Assembly: GCA_015179125.1 (NCBI GenBank)
Contig: WHVA01000201.1
Location: 62,001 to 126,000, forward strand
Direction: 5' to 3'
Source: Gautieria morchelliformis
Taxonomy: Eukaryota; Basidiomycota; Agaricomycetes; Gomphales; Gomphaceae
DNA length: 64,000 nucleotides
Shown: one piece after another, positions 44,079 through 55,309 of the stretch
Layout of the letters: the number at the start of each line of letters is the position of its first letter
Numbering within the stretch: position 1 is the stretch's first letter
The notes under the pieces: generated by a model
Told to the model about the DNA's origin: nothing
What the model saw: the letters and a program-made list of their open reading frames with translations, nothing else
Databases searched by the model: none
Program-made: the position numbers and the translations under genes

Positions 44079-46687
44079 GACAAAATTTGCGAACCTTGTA
44101 TTGCTGTGAAACAGCATCGTGACCCCTTCCCAGGAGCCAGTAACAACCGATCATCCAAACCGCTTGACCTCATCATCTCTGATGTGCATGGACCTCTCCC
44201 AGTCAGGACGTCATCCGGACATAGATACTGGGTGACATTCACAGACGACTGCACGAGATATAGATGTGTGTATCTCTTGAAAACAAAGGACAAGGTCTTC
44301 GATGCCTACCTATCCTATGAAGCGCTAGCGGAGAACCAACTGAACCTGAGAGTAAGGAGATTCAGAGATGACAAAGGAGGCGAATACATCGGCAGAAAAT
44401 GGGACGAACATTTCCGACGCTGGGAAATAGTCCATGAGCATACAACTAAAGGCACCCCACAACAGAACGGGATCTCCGAGCGAACCAACCGCACCCTCAT
44501 TGAAGGAATGATAGCACTACTACACCAAGCTCATCTTCCAGCTTCAATGTGGGGGGATGCTCTATGACTGCTAGTTTGAATCATCAATGCTACGCCAACG
44601 TCTGCGCTACCAGATATGATCCCATATGAGGCATGGCATGGCCAAAAGCCAGATCTGGGGATGTTGCGCATATTTGGCTGCACTGCCTATGTCCACGTGC
44701 AGAAGGATGAGAGGAATGGACTAGAACCCCGATCTCGAAAATGTATCTACCTTGGATTCAAGGATGGCTACAAAGGGTGGCGCTGCCTTGACCCCATCAC
44801 GAAATGTTGTATCATATCACCCAACATCATTTTCGACGAATTGGAGTTCCCAGGCCTCTCCACCACAACCTCCTACTACAGCTCACTCCTACCCACACCC
44901 GCTCCATTAGAGAGAAACGTCGTTACCCTGCCCCATGCACCCGACCACAATCCCAGAGATGCCATGCTCGCACCCAATCCTGACCTTGCTCCTGACCCTC
45001 CGGGGGACCACCAGCCTGACCACCAGCCTGATCCAGCTCCAGACCCAGTCATCCCTGCTCCACCTGAACCAGACCAGGCCCTGCCTCCACCACCAGTACT
45101 GCCACCTATTGATCAACCCCGCCGCTCGAGCAGAACCATCTCACGACTGGACTACCGGCGCCTTAATGACCCTTTCCTGAGACCGAGGCCACTGCCTGAT
45201 CACGATGACCCTGGCCCTGAGGGGGGCGCAGCAGCCAGAGCATCAATTATTCAGGCCTTGGAATACATCTACAATGAGTACTGCTAGAGCACACACAATC
45301 TCACAAGACGATATTGAACTTGTATTCAATGGCACAATCAAAGATGACCATGTCCCAAAGACATTCGTTGAAGCGATGCAGCATCCTGATGCACCACTAT
45401 GGAGAAATTCGACCGACGCAGAGATCCAGGCACTCCTGAACAACGGCACTTGGGAGTTAGTACGGCTACCGCCTGGAGAGAAAGCCATCGGCTCACGATG
45501 GGTTTTTCGAATCAAACTCAACTCTGATGGAACATTAGACAAATACAAGAGTCGCCTAGTTGCAAAAGGTTATACGCAATGACCAGGCATTGACTACAAC
45601 AAGGTATTTGCTCCAACAGTACGATGGGCAGCACTACGCACCATACTAGCTCACGGAGTGCTTCAGGGAGCGTACATCGAATCCATAGACATATCCAATG
45701 CTTACCTGAACGGAATACTGAGCGACGATGCCCAGATATACATGGAGCAACCGGAAGGCTACCATCAGGGGGGTACTGACTGGGTATGCAAGCTGAAGAG
45801 GGGACTCTACGGACTGAAGCAAAGCGGGAGATTGTGGTACGAGCGACTTTACAATCGCTCGCAGAGAACACTGAAGCTCACACAAAAGCAGTACATTGGA
45901 GAAATTCTCAAGAGATTCCATATGTCTGACTGCCACCCCGTGACCACGCCAACGTCCCAGGATTGAATCTAAATGCAGCCATGGGACCATCAACGCCAGA
46001 GGAGATAGAAGAGATGCGAAGCCTACCTTATTTAAATGCAGTCGGAGCGTTGAACTATTTGGCCATTGCGACCCGCCCCGATATCGCCTATGCTGTTGGA
46101 GCCTAGCACGGTTCAATTCGAATCCAGGCCCAGCTCACTGGGCAGCAGTGAAACATCTCCTCCGTTATTTAAAAGGGACCACTGATTTAGCACTCACCTT
46201 TGCACCAAACAATTCGACTGAAGTGTTCCAGACGTGGATTGACGCCGACCATGGGGGAAATCGGGATAATGGACCGTCAACCTCAGGATTCCTCGCTAGA
46301 ATTGGAACCGGAGCTGTTAGCTGGGCAAGCAAACTACAGAACATCGTTACCCTATCCATGACGGAGGCCGAATTTGTAGCAGCGGCGTTAGCCGGGACCG
46401 AGATTGTCTGGCTGCGTACTTTATTGGATGAGCTCGGCTCGACGATAAATAAACCATCTCACCTCTGCATTGACAACCAGTCCGCTCTCTCTGTTGCCAA
46501 AAATCCGGAACATCATGGACGAATGAAGCATCTTGACCTACGGTACTTCTGGCTCCGGGAGAAAGTTACGCAGAAAATCATCCAAATGAGTTACGTACCT
46601 ACAAAGGACATGCCGGCGGACCTATTAACGAAAGCCTTGCCTCGCGAGTCAGTGGAACGGCATCGCCGAGCCATGGGCCTTTTCTAG
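44079..46687 (+). pseudogene. pol: Copia pol remnant: integrase, deleted RT, RNase H
   Basis: Integrase: D in IISDVHGPLPV, D in FRDDKGGEYIGRKW, E in QQNGISERTNRTLIEGM. Two TGA codons follow at about 44,564 and 44,576, in places where Trp would fit, then a proline-rich linker. After a shift near 45,290 comes the RT start: LPPGEKAIGSRWVFRIKLNS, then TGA at 45,580-45,582 between YTQ and PGIDYN (CGA expected), then DISNAYLNGIL and LYGLKQSGRLWYERL. RT then jumps to RSQRTLKLTQKQYIGEILKR: the region that should carry YVDD is deleted at about 45,855. RNase H reads WIDADHGGNRDNGPSTSGFL, TLSMTEAEFVAAA and CIDNQSALSVAKNPEHHGR. It is dead as an RT. Confidence 0.92.
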
Positions 46688-46717
46688 GGTAGATTGCCCG
46701 GTGTGTTGCAGCGTCGT

Positions 46718-46905
46718 TGTCACATGACGCGATCAACTGCTTATTCAGATGTCATGCTGTACAGTACCCTGAGTTCGGAGTGTAGAAGTCTCACTTGCTT
46801 CTTCCTCCGAACTCAGGTAAGTAGCTTGTCCTATAGTAGTGTAGCAACTCACTTACTTCTTCCTCCGAACTCAGTCGGAGCAATATACTCTTACTGCGTT
46901 GAACA
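46718..46905 (+). repeat. 3' LTR of Copia family 2
   Basis: TGTCACATGACGCGATCAAC ... ACTGCGTTGAACA, 188 bp, TG...CA. Inside it CTTCTTCCTCCGAACTCAG occurs twice about 60 bp apart. The partner LTR lies inverted at 61,690-61,876. By eye they differ at seven sites, five of them transitions. Confidence 0.85.
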
Positions 46906-47319
46906 CTTGTGCCTCGTTTATAGGGTCTGACGGCTGTTGCGATGGTTCAACGATGCGGACGGGAGTGGCAGCGAGCGCGCTCAAAAGACATGCCATCTCG
47001 ATACAAAGGTCGTTAAGATGCACACAATCTCCTGGTGCAGCGATTGTTTGAGCACTCAGTCACTGTTGGAATAGTCTAACAAGCTGATTACGTGTTCGTT
47101 CTGCTTATGTAATCAAAGGCTTGCATGTACCATTGTCAAGCCCTTTGTTCTCGCTTTTCTTATTGTTCTACTTCCTTTTGTTCTGAGAACATATATAAGT
47201 CTTTACATTCCATGTATGTAACCATCCGTTTGCCCCAACGAGCTCACGGGACAAACGTTCAAAGACACACACTCTCGCGTTCTCATTCGTGCATCTCTCT
47301 TATTCTAACAGTCACATCG
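46906..47319. other. No gene recognised
   Basis: Flank between the Copia LTR and a copy of repeat U. No motif seen. Confidence 0.4.
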
Positions 47320-47682
47320 TGCCCCAGGATGTCGACACTGACGAGGCACAGCCCACGTGAATGGCCGAGCCTGTCATCGCCGTTGCGGCTCGCATCAACT
47401 CTGAGCTCCAGAGAGCTGGTTGCAGCTAAGAATAGATCAGAGACGGATCTGCGTCGGCGCATGGCGGTGCAAGGAGATGGCCGGATCGATTGATATTCAG
47501 GCTTGGCACTTCGCGTGTGCTTCTCGTCGCATGTCGGAATTCAGACCCACAGGTGCCCACGGCGATGCCCATGCCCGCCGAGCCCCCGTTCCGTGGGCAG
47601 ACCACCACTGATCGACGTGCACCGCCGCCGTGTGCTCCCTCTGCCGGCACCCCTGTCTCGAGAAGCATGCTGGCGGCTGCTA
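47320..47682 (+). repeat. Dispersed repeat U, 5' part, left of the DDE transposon
   Basis: Matches 55,745-56,235 (CTGACGAGGCACAGCCCAC; AAGAATAGATCAG; GCCCGCCGAGCCC) with an internal deletion. It continues on the far side of the transposon at 50,869. Confidence 0.75.
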
Positions 47683-47684
47683 TA

Positions 47685-50600
47685 AGATAGAAGTCGTTTA
47701 AATGCGGCACCTTTACGTAAGCTCAGGACCATCCAACGGTGAGCTCAATAAGTCTCGAAGGCAGAAACTTTTTGCCAGAATGCTTCCTAGATTCCATTTG
47801 GGTTATGCATAGCAACACTTTCTAGGAGAGACTTGGGAAATATCTACATTACTGGAGGAGAAATATCATGTTCAAAGTGTGACACAAAGATTTTCCAATT
47901 ATTTTTTTTGATATCCTAGAGTGATTCCACGCAATTTCGATATTTGGACCGCAGAATTTGGCGGTCACGTGAATGATCATGTGATACATTTGTCAGCTTT
48001 GGAGGCCGAAGAAAAAACAACGCACTACCACTCCTAGGCCCTTCCTACCCCCTCCGCTTCTCAAGATAGTTATAATTGAACACTCTGAGCCACAAGATGG
48101 GACGAAAATCTAAAAACAAAGCTTCTCGAGTCCACAATCTCAAATCCGCGCGTCGAAGGTCACCAAAGAACACAGTCACGGTTGCAGAGGAGTCAGCGGA
48201 TTCAGATGACGAGTACGTACCTTTGTTGATGAGCACACTTCACACGCAGCTGAATGAGAGGATGGTGCTTCTAGATGGCTTCCAGTGCTTGGAGATGAAG
48301 GATTTATTATGGGGTCAGATGACGGGGATTCAGTGGGGTCGGATGTCGAAGATTCAGTGGGGTTGGATGATGAAGATTCAGCAGGATCAGAAGATGAAGA
48401 GGCCGAAGATGAAATATGTACCGACGCTGAGCTATTGACCTTCGCAGAAACACTGCAGAAGGCTCATGATGCTGCTGCTGCCGCTGAAGGAGAGAGCCAA
48501 AAGAAGAGAAAGCGGTCAGGACACTACACCGGGAATTCAGTGAGGTCGAAACAGCGGTGGGCTGCAAAAAGAAGAGACATAACCAATGCAGGGAATAAAC
48601 TAATCACAAGTTTCTTCTCCAAAACAAATAAAAGTGTCACGGTACCTGGAGACATTGTAGAACTATTGTCAGATCCTTCGTCGGACAAAGAGCGTGCAGT
48701 GGAGACCCAGGTACGCTGTTCGGTTCACCGTTGATTTAAATTCTCACCTGAAGCCTGCTTAGCCTGCTGTTACTTCCACAACCACCGAGGAAAGTGCGAG
48801 CAACTCAGAGTCTCAGGAAGAGGCTGAGACCGGACATACAGGCGAAGCGCAGATAAACAGTGCAGACGACGCTGCACAAAAAATACAGCAGCTGCTTCAA
48901 AACTTACGAGATGAGAGCCTGCCAAATGCCACAGACAGGGCACTGGGTAGCCTTAACTGGCATGATTTCCCTGCACTGCGTCAAGCACAATCAAAGCTCA
49001 CGGTGCTTAGTAAAGATAAGAAACTAGGTGTGTTCTTCCGGAGCCGACTCACCGCGATGGTTGGTACTCTGAACCTGTACCTTGACCCTGAGCTTTCGTT
49101 TTCATGGCACGAAGCATCCCTACTCACTGCCAGAGCAGCAGGTAAAGGAAATTGACATGCACGAGCTTTGCGTTCTTGGATCCACCGGTTTCTGGCCAGT
49201 GGCAAACTGCCGGTGCATTGGTATGGTCGGCGTACTTGTTCAGTTCTGGAGGATGAAGACTTGTCCCAGGCAATTCAGCTACACATGCAGTCAATTGCAA
49301 AGGAGGTTTACATACGAGCACAAGACGTTGTTGATTATATGGCAACCCCAGAGATGCAGGAACGACTTGGTGACAAAAAACCTAAAATCAGCCGCTCAAC
49401 TGCACAGAGGTGGTTGCACAAACTTGATTGGCGGTTTTCAAGGAAACGAAATGGTATGTATATTGATGGCCATGAACGTGATGACGTTGTGGCATATCGT
49501 CGTGGGTTTCTGGCACGCTGGGAAGAATACACAAAGTGAATGGTCACCTATGACCATTTAGGCAATGTGCTCACCACACCTGATGGATTCTCTGTACCTG
49601 GAGGTCGGTTTTGGCTCATTTTGGTCACGCATGATGAGTCAACATTTTATGCAAATGATCGTCGAAAAACGAAATGGATACATTCAAGTGAGAAGGCAGT
49701 GCCAGAGCGGAAAGGGGAAGGACCATCTCTCATGGTGTCAGACTTTCTTACATCTGAATGGGGTCGTTTAAAGGATGATAATGAGTGAGTACCTTTACCT
49801 TCAACTGGTTTATGTTTTGAAATGTGTCCAGCGTGGCCCGAATTGTGTTCAAAGCTGGCAAGAACCGAGACGGTTATTTTTCCGCAGAGGATTTACTCAA
49901 ACAGGTTGAGAGCGCAGTGGATATATTTGAATCCAAAACAAATGGCACAGCAACAGGACGATTTATGTTTGATAATGCTCCAAGCCACCAGAAACGTGCT
50001 GCGGATGCACTCTCTGCTCATAGGATGATCAAATCACCACGGGAAATATGGACGCATGAAAAGGATGGTCCAAAGATGCAGGATGGTAAATTTGCTGATG
50101 GAACACCCCAGCCTCTCTATTTCCCTGAGAATCACCCCACAATGCCAGGCTGGTTCAAGGGCATGGATGTCATAATAAAAGAGCGGGGTCTCTGGCCAGC
50201 AACTGGACTTCTTGCACAATGTGCAGGGTTTAAGTGCGAGGCTGGCCGCACAGATTGCTGTTGCCGGCGGCTTTTATTCACCCAACCAGACTTTGCCTCA
50301 CAGAAGTCCGAATTGGAAGAATATATCACCTCCCGGGGGCATATTTGTGATTTTTACCCAAAATTTCATTGTGAACTCAATTTCATTGAGCAATACTGGG
50401 GTGCAGCAAAATTACGCTATCGATCCAGCACGTGCACCACCAACATCGATGAGATGCAAGCAAACATGCTTGCCTGTCTAGACAATGTCCCCCTGGTGCA
50501 GATTCAGAGGTGTGTAAGAATTTTTTCTTATTAGCTGATTCTAACTTTTCAACAGGTATGCTAATAGGTCAGCCAGATTTATAGATGCCTATAAAAAGGG

Positions 50601-50866
50601 GTTGAATGGGGCACAAGCTGTCTGGGCAAACCGGAAATACCATGGCCATCGTGCTTTACCTCCAAACATTATGTCCAATCTTGACAAAGAATTCATGTAA
50701 ACTGATTTGATAGTGGTCACTGCTCTTATTAGATGTATCATTGCACCCAGGTGCTGTCTCAACTAAGAAAAAAAGTTTTTTTTTTTTCCAAGACAAGGAT
50801 TTGGCGCATCACGTGACATAAGCGCCCATAGCACGTAAAGGTGCCGCATTTAAACGACTTCTATCT
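47685..50866 (+). mobile_element. 3,182-bp DDE transposon with 34-bp perfect TIRs and TA duplication
   Basis: The left end AGATAGAAGTCGTTTAAATG (34 bp in all, to ...CACCTTTACGT at 47,718) is an exact reverse complement of the right end at 50,833-50,866. TA flanks both sides (47,683-47,684 and 50,867-50,868), the duplication made by the IS630-Tc1-mariner superfamily. A related repeat copy at 28,868-28,887 has the same flanks joined across a single TA with no insert, confirming boundaries and duplication. It contains one five-exon transposase gene. The perfect ends suggest a recent insertion. Confidence 0.93.
48097..50700 (+). pseudogene. DDE transposase of the TA-element (Tc1/mariner-like, two in-frame TGA)
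   Basis: The start is ATG at 48,097 (MGRKSKNKASRVHNLKSARR), basic, then a long acidic stretch and YTGNSVRSKQRWAAKRRD...ITSFF. Introns: one near 48,213-48,285 (ends uncertain), then 48,711-48,762, 49,785-49,831 and 50,510-50,555, all short GT-AG. The helix-turn-helix region reads RSWIHRFLASGKLPVHWYG, YIRAQDVVDYM and SRSTAQRWLHKLDW. Catalytic core: first D in THDESTFYANDRRKTKW, second D in FMFDNAPSHQKRA, and the third acidic position in YPKFHCELNFIEQYWGAAKLRYR. Between the last two is a Cys cluster (CAGFKCEAGRTDCCCRR) with RGHICDFYPKFHC, a zinc-binding-like insert. TGA codons at 49,153-49,155 (before HARALRSW) and 49,537-49,539 (before MVTYDHLG, Trp expected) break it. Otherwise it is full length to TAA at 50,698. 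Confidence 0.85.
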
Positions 50867-50868
50867 TA

Positions 50869-51605
50869 CTGAGTGGGACGTCACCACACTTACGTATACG
50901 TTTCCGGTCACGAGCGCGCGTCATTGCCTGACTCCTCTCTCTTCCCACAGCTATACCCACATGCTCTCCACACTCTCCTTCCTGCCCGCCGAACTCGCCG
51001 AAAGACTCGACAAGCTCGACGACGCGCTAGCCAGCAGGGGCTCAAGGACGCCCCCAATCGTCCGAGGACCCGAACAAGAAGCACAAAACAAAGCTCTCCT
51101 CCATCGAGGCAGGTCTATTTCTGCCTGCTTTCGCTCGACGATCTCACGTATCAGATTGGACCTTCATCGTCGTCCGGTCGCCCATCGCAAAGTGGGATCA
51201 TTCGCTCAATCTCCGCTCCAGCTCGTCCCCGCCCACCCGTCGTGCGACCGCCCGGGCACGGGCATGGCCTCCTCATCGACAGCCACGTCTGGCAATCCAC
51301 CGTTCTCCGCAGATCTAGTGCAAGGCCATGGCGCTCCGCCGCCCCCGCTGTCACCCCTCACTTCAGACTGACTACGCCTTCCGCGCGTTACGACTCCTTC
51401 ACGTCCTTCGCCTCCGCCCGCCGTATGATCATCCCCCTCTATCAGCGCGCACAACCTCCACCCCAACACCGTTGTTGACGCCGGGACGCGCGTCGCCCGT
51501 TTCCCCCAGCGCGTGCTTGAGGTCGTGGACCTCGCGCTGCTCGAGCCGGCGGAGGTATGGTTCGACAAGGAAATCACGCCAGGCGCACGCGCGCACATCG
51601 GGATC
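50869..51605 (+). repeat. Dispersed repeat U, continuation right of the DDE transposon
   Basis: Continues the copy broken at 47,683. It matches 28,870-29,660 and 56,235-57,020, including the Opi1-like block (about 51,430-51,600), here with shifted frames. Similarity stops at about 51,605 (GCGCACATCGGGATCTG). Confidence 0.75.
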
Positions 51606-52379
51606 TGTATTTTCCCTATTCCCAAACATCTGAAAATACGCTGAGGGTCGCGAAACACATACCTAGTCAGCCCAGGCCCACAGCACCGTACATGTAGGGA
51701 TTATGGGGGGAGACCGATACTTTTGCCACTGGCGGAGTGGGAGATCCAATAATTACGTGACATACCATACTTAGTAGCAATTGCAGGTACTTACTCGATT
51801 GGACAACGACCGTACCACTCGACTCATAAGCCTGATAGCAGCTCCTCGGATCATCCTCAGTCCCAATCATTATTAAAGAGTAGTATTTACCCCGTTTCGT
51901 GGGTTAGTATTTGTAGTCCGAATATGCCCAATAGCTGAGTTACTGCGGGTGTTCGGCAGTGCTCTGAGTTCATCGACGGCAGGTAAATAGATCCAAAAAT
52001 GCGATCAATCTGTAACAATCCGTAGATGCGCCAAGATATTTGCTTTTGATTGTCACTTCAGAAAAAACATGTATTCTATGGTATGGACTCATGACTTCCT
52101 TGTCCTAGGGGCCACACACCTATTCAGATCCAAGTTACAGCAAGCATATACATGTGAACATTATACTCGCAACCCATTTACCCTAGCATACATATTCGCA
52201 GCCCTTTCAATCATAGCCGGAATGCGCTCACGTTATTGAAAGCTCAAGTACTAATTAGAGTACAAACACCACATTCCCGCATAAGTACATACACACGCAA
52301 TGCATCATCGTGTAATATAAACGCGCTGCGTCATCGAAAAGAAAAAGAAAAAGAAAACAAAAACACACCCACGAGGAAT
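51606..52379. other. No gene recognised
   Basis: AT-rich spacer without readable motifs. An A/G-rich tract lies near 52,335-52,365. Confidence 0.4.
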
Positions 52380-52752
52380 TAATTCTTTACCTTCCCCTGC
52401 ACCTGAACCACCGCCACTAGAGTTCATGCGGGCAAGCCATCCCTTCCCGCCCGACCCATATGGGCAGCCGCCACCATCCCTTAAGAGCTCTGAGGCCGAG
52501 TCCGAGAGTGGTTCCGACCTAATCAGCTCAAAGCTTCTAAGAACTTCTGAATAAAAATACCTCACGCTGCCCCGGTGGAGGAAGAAACCGCGAGTACGAA
52601 GCCCGTCCCGTCTAAGCCCACTAGTGTATCTGGTAAGCGACACATGATCCAATATCATTAAATTATTATGATACACTTGTTATCTCCTCTCTTAGTTGGC
52701 GGCATTTCGGCTGAGACCGCTAAGAGCTCAAAATCAGCCGATGCTCCCAAGG
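52380..52752 (+). other. Possible exons of an unidentified gene
   Basis: Segments bounded by splice-like signals read SKPTSVS before GTAAGC (52,632) and GGISAETAKSSKSADAPK between TCTCTTAG (about 52,688-52,695) and GTAGGC (52,752). Upstream is a Pro/Ser/Glu-rich stretch (SSEAESESGSDLISSK). Short exons and introns are normal for this genome, but no family is recognised and the pieces may be gene debris. Confidence 0.3.
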
Positions 52753-53049
52753 TAGGCACTGTCTAATGCAAAATACACTTACAGACAATCTGGCTTTATA
52801 AATTGACACCCCGATATCAGAGTCGTGGGCGGAGTGCTGTGTAACGACGCGCATATAGTCAACACCGAGTCCAAGAAACATGATGACATGGCACTTACAC
52901 GGCGCACGTCATGTGCTGCTTCGCGGCGTGCGACCCTGGGGTGGAGGGGCTGAGGAGGTGGGTGAGTGGGAGTGCGTGGAAAGACCGTGGGTGTGTGCCA
53001 TGGACGGGGACGTCGATGGGGAGAGCGGGAGGGGCGGGGAGGAGAAGAA

Positions 53050-53480
53050 AGGCTGAAAATGTCTCCCTTGAAACGCCGGTAACAAGCTAATCTAGTTGCA
53101 TTCAAAGTCACTATAAGCAACATTATCCAGAGACACAGCACATTTCCATCACATTTCATAATGGTTCGTTGCATAGCATTATCGATCGGATACTGGTGAT
53201 TCTGAGCACATAGAGGTTTCATCGTACGTGATCACATCAGAATGTTGGCAAGGGCGAGCGCTACAAAACCAAGACAACATGCAACACCGATGCCTGACTC
53301 TATAGCTACAACAATCAGCATGAGCATGACACAGACAACACAATATATGACGGCGCTGGTTTCCTTGGGGAGCTCAGTGTCGGACAACACGCGTGCACCA
53401 CACCCACACCCCCACCCCCACCCGCACCCGCACCCCATGATACACGCCTCACAGGCGACGCGGGGCGGAGGCATGTACGG
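53050..53480 (+). repeat. Fragment of repeat U (5' segment)
   Basis: Matches 27,325-27,535 (ACGCCGGTAACAAGCTAATC; CAAAACCAAGACAACATGCA) and 14,205-14,330. The CACCCACACCCCCACCCCCA tract at about 53,400-53,436 is simple sequence. Confidence 0.6.
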
Positions 53481-53589
53481 CCATTTCTGCTGGATTATGA
53501 TTTATGGGTTAGTGGGCGATGGGGCGATATATGACAGGACAGACCGAGATGGACGACGGCAAACCAACGAGCACAGCACGAGAGGATGC

Positions 53590-54010
53590 GATGTCACAAA
53601 AATACGAGACGATAACGCAGCTGAACACGTCGAAATTTAAAATGCAGGTAGGCTTTGGTCCAGACTCCCTGGCCAGGATCCTGATGGCAGTGGGTGGGTC
53701 ATCTTGTGTGGATGTGCCTCCCTGTCTACCCCGTCCGTGTGCACTCTTGTCCTATTGCTGCTTGCTGAGCTATCGGGGCACCCTTGGCCAAGGTAGGAAC
53801 AGAAACGAATACTTCCGTACCCACTCACCCACCCACAAACACCGCAATTCGAGGTCCTTGTCGAGGTGCCAATCCTCGCGCAGCGCTCAGCGTTCAATCA
53901 CCCGTCCCGTCTCAAACCGTTTTCCCTCAGATATGGAGTCGCCCCCTCTCGTGCGCTGTTTCGCTGTGCGGTATAAGGTATTCGTTCGTAGACGCACGGC
54001 CAACGTGCAC
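53590..54010 (+). repeat. Inverted duplicate of 39,680-40,090 (LINE ORF1 end plus flank)
   Basis: Begins with the ORF1 ending DDNAAEHVEI-stop (about 53,605-53,640), then follows the minus-strand sequence of 39,680-40,058 closely, including TATAAGG at about 53,971. It diverges after CCAACGTGCAC, just before where the other copy has the Lys-rich gene's ATG. Confidence 0.65.
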
Positions 54011-54687
54011 AAATCAGCGCTAGGGTCGAACGAGACGCGGAGGTAGAGAGGGGTAGCGGGAGATCTGATCCCCGGTGTGGAGCTCCATTGCACGTTTTCG
54101 GGAGAGGTGGTGGGGAACTCCCGCATTGCATATTTTCGGAGATACGTCACGTGCATATACTCACTAATATTACTGCTATATGACCCTCTGCTGCTCTCGT
54201 TCTCGCACTCAACTCAACGCTCCCTCTTGCACTCAGGGTCTTGCTCTCGCAATATGTCCTCTCGGCTGCTCGTTCTCCCAATAGACCGCCCCGCCCTCGC
54301 TGTCATGATATGTCCCCTTGGCTCCCCTCACTCGCAACCCTCTCGCGCTAGCACTCATGTGAAGGTTGTGAGAGGTGAGTTTGGGGGCTGGGCTGTCCCA
54401 AGTATCGGGAACCATGCTACATGCCTCGCTCGCATTCTCACATTCCGATCCTTCCACCATATGAAGTTCTGTCGGGCCCCCAGGTGCTCAACCTGAACAC
54501 CGTATTTCTTTTTTTGGACAGAAACAGGGTGTTTATGATCCACATGGGGAGGTACGGGTTGCAATTCGGACTTGCCATTGTTCTTTGCGCTCCCTTTCCT
54601 TTCTTTCTCTGTCACTTATTGATTTATACTTTTCCGGACGCGAGCTGACAATTATTACCCTTCCCCCTCATCCAGGAAGGCCTGAGA
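54011..54687. other. No gene recognised
   Basis: Pyrimidine-rich spacer with CTCGTTCTCGCACTCA-like words; no coding motif identified. It separates the duplicated segment from the DnaJ pseudogene. Confidence 0.35.
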
Positions 54688-55309
54688 CATGAAGGCGGCC
54701 AGCATGCCCCCCTTCGACATGTTTTCATCCTTTGGTGGCGGCAAACGTGAGTCCAATTCATTGTTAATTTACCATTCTGCACGCTCAATATGATACTTTG
54801 CCATATAATACTCCTCATACTCATGTGTCATATCATTCATGACACTTGTGATCCCGTGACATGCAGCCTAACAACAGCAAGCCTGATGCGGGCCCACAAC
54901 GACAAGCGACTTTGAAGTGAGCCTCGAGGATAGGCACAGAGGTGAAGAGATCAACATAGGTTCCATACATCGTCTTTGCGTGATTTCTGCTCTGATGATT
55001 ATGCTTTCGATGCCCATTTCGATCCTGCCTTCGGCTTTCATCTCCGTTTCTCGCGATCCTGCGACTTGGTATCCAATGGGAAAAGATCCTCCTGCAACCA
55101 CTTCCGCGGCTCAGGAGCCGCCTCCAACTTGCACATCCAGACGTATCCCACGTGCTCATTCGCACATGCAGCACTACACGCTCAACGTCTCTGTGGGCCT
55201 TGCCAAGGGCTGCGAGTTCGTGTTCGAGGGCGAGGGCGACGAGAGCCCCAACTGGGAGGCAGGCAACATCATTATACGTGTCCTGGACGGGAAGAAGAAG
55301 GGCGATTAG
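54688..55309 (+). pseudogene. ER-type DnaJ / Hsp40 (Scj1-like) pseudogene
   Basis: Scj1/ERdj3-type DnaJ proteins are Hsp70 co-chaperones of the ER lumen. Seen in family order: a Phe/Gly linker MPPFDMFSSFGGGK (54,702-54,750) ending at a GTGAGT donor; after the intron (acceptor GACATGCAG at 54,868) QQQA-stop-CGPTTTSDFEVSLEDR, the start of the C-terminal substrate-binding domain; then a fragment of the Cys-rich zinc domain (NHFRGSGAASNLHIQT), its usual Cys residues mostly lost. The end is QHYTLNVSVGLAKGCEFVFE followed by DESPNWEAGNIIIRVL (55,173-55,309). The J domain with HPD, most of the zinc finger and the C-terminal tail are absent, and the frame changes at least twice. The TGA at 54,886 lies where Arg is usual. 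Confidence 0.72.

Larger units (their letters stand above)
44079..46905 (+). mobile_element. Copia family 2, 3' half (integrase to 3' LTR)
   Basis: This carries the half of a Copia element that is missing from the minus-strand copy at 58,975-61,876. Its coding sequence starts at KICEPCIAVKQHRDPFP, precisely where the other half stops (EKI), with a shared GANAAAATT at both junctions. It ends in a 188-bp LTR that matches the LTR of the other half in all but about seven positions. Confidence 0.85.
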
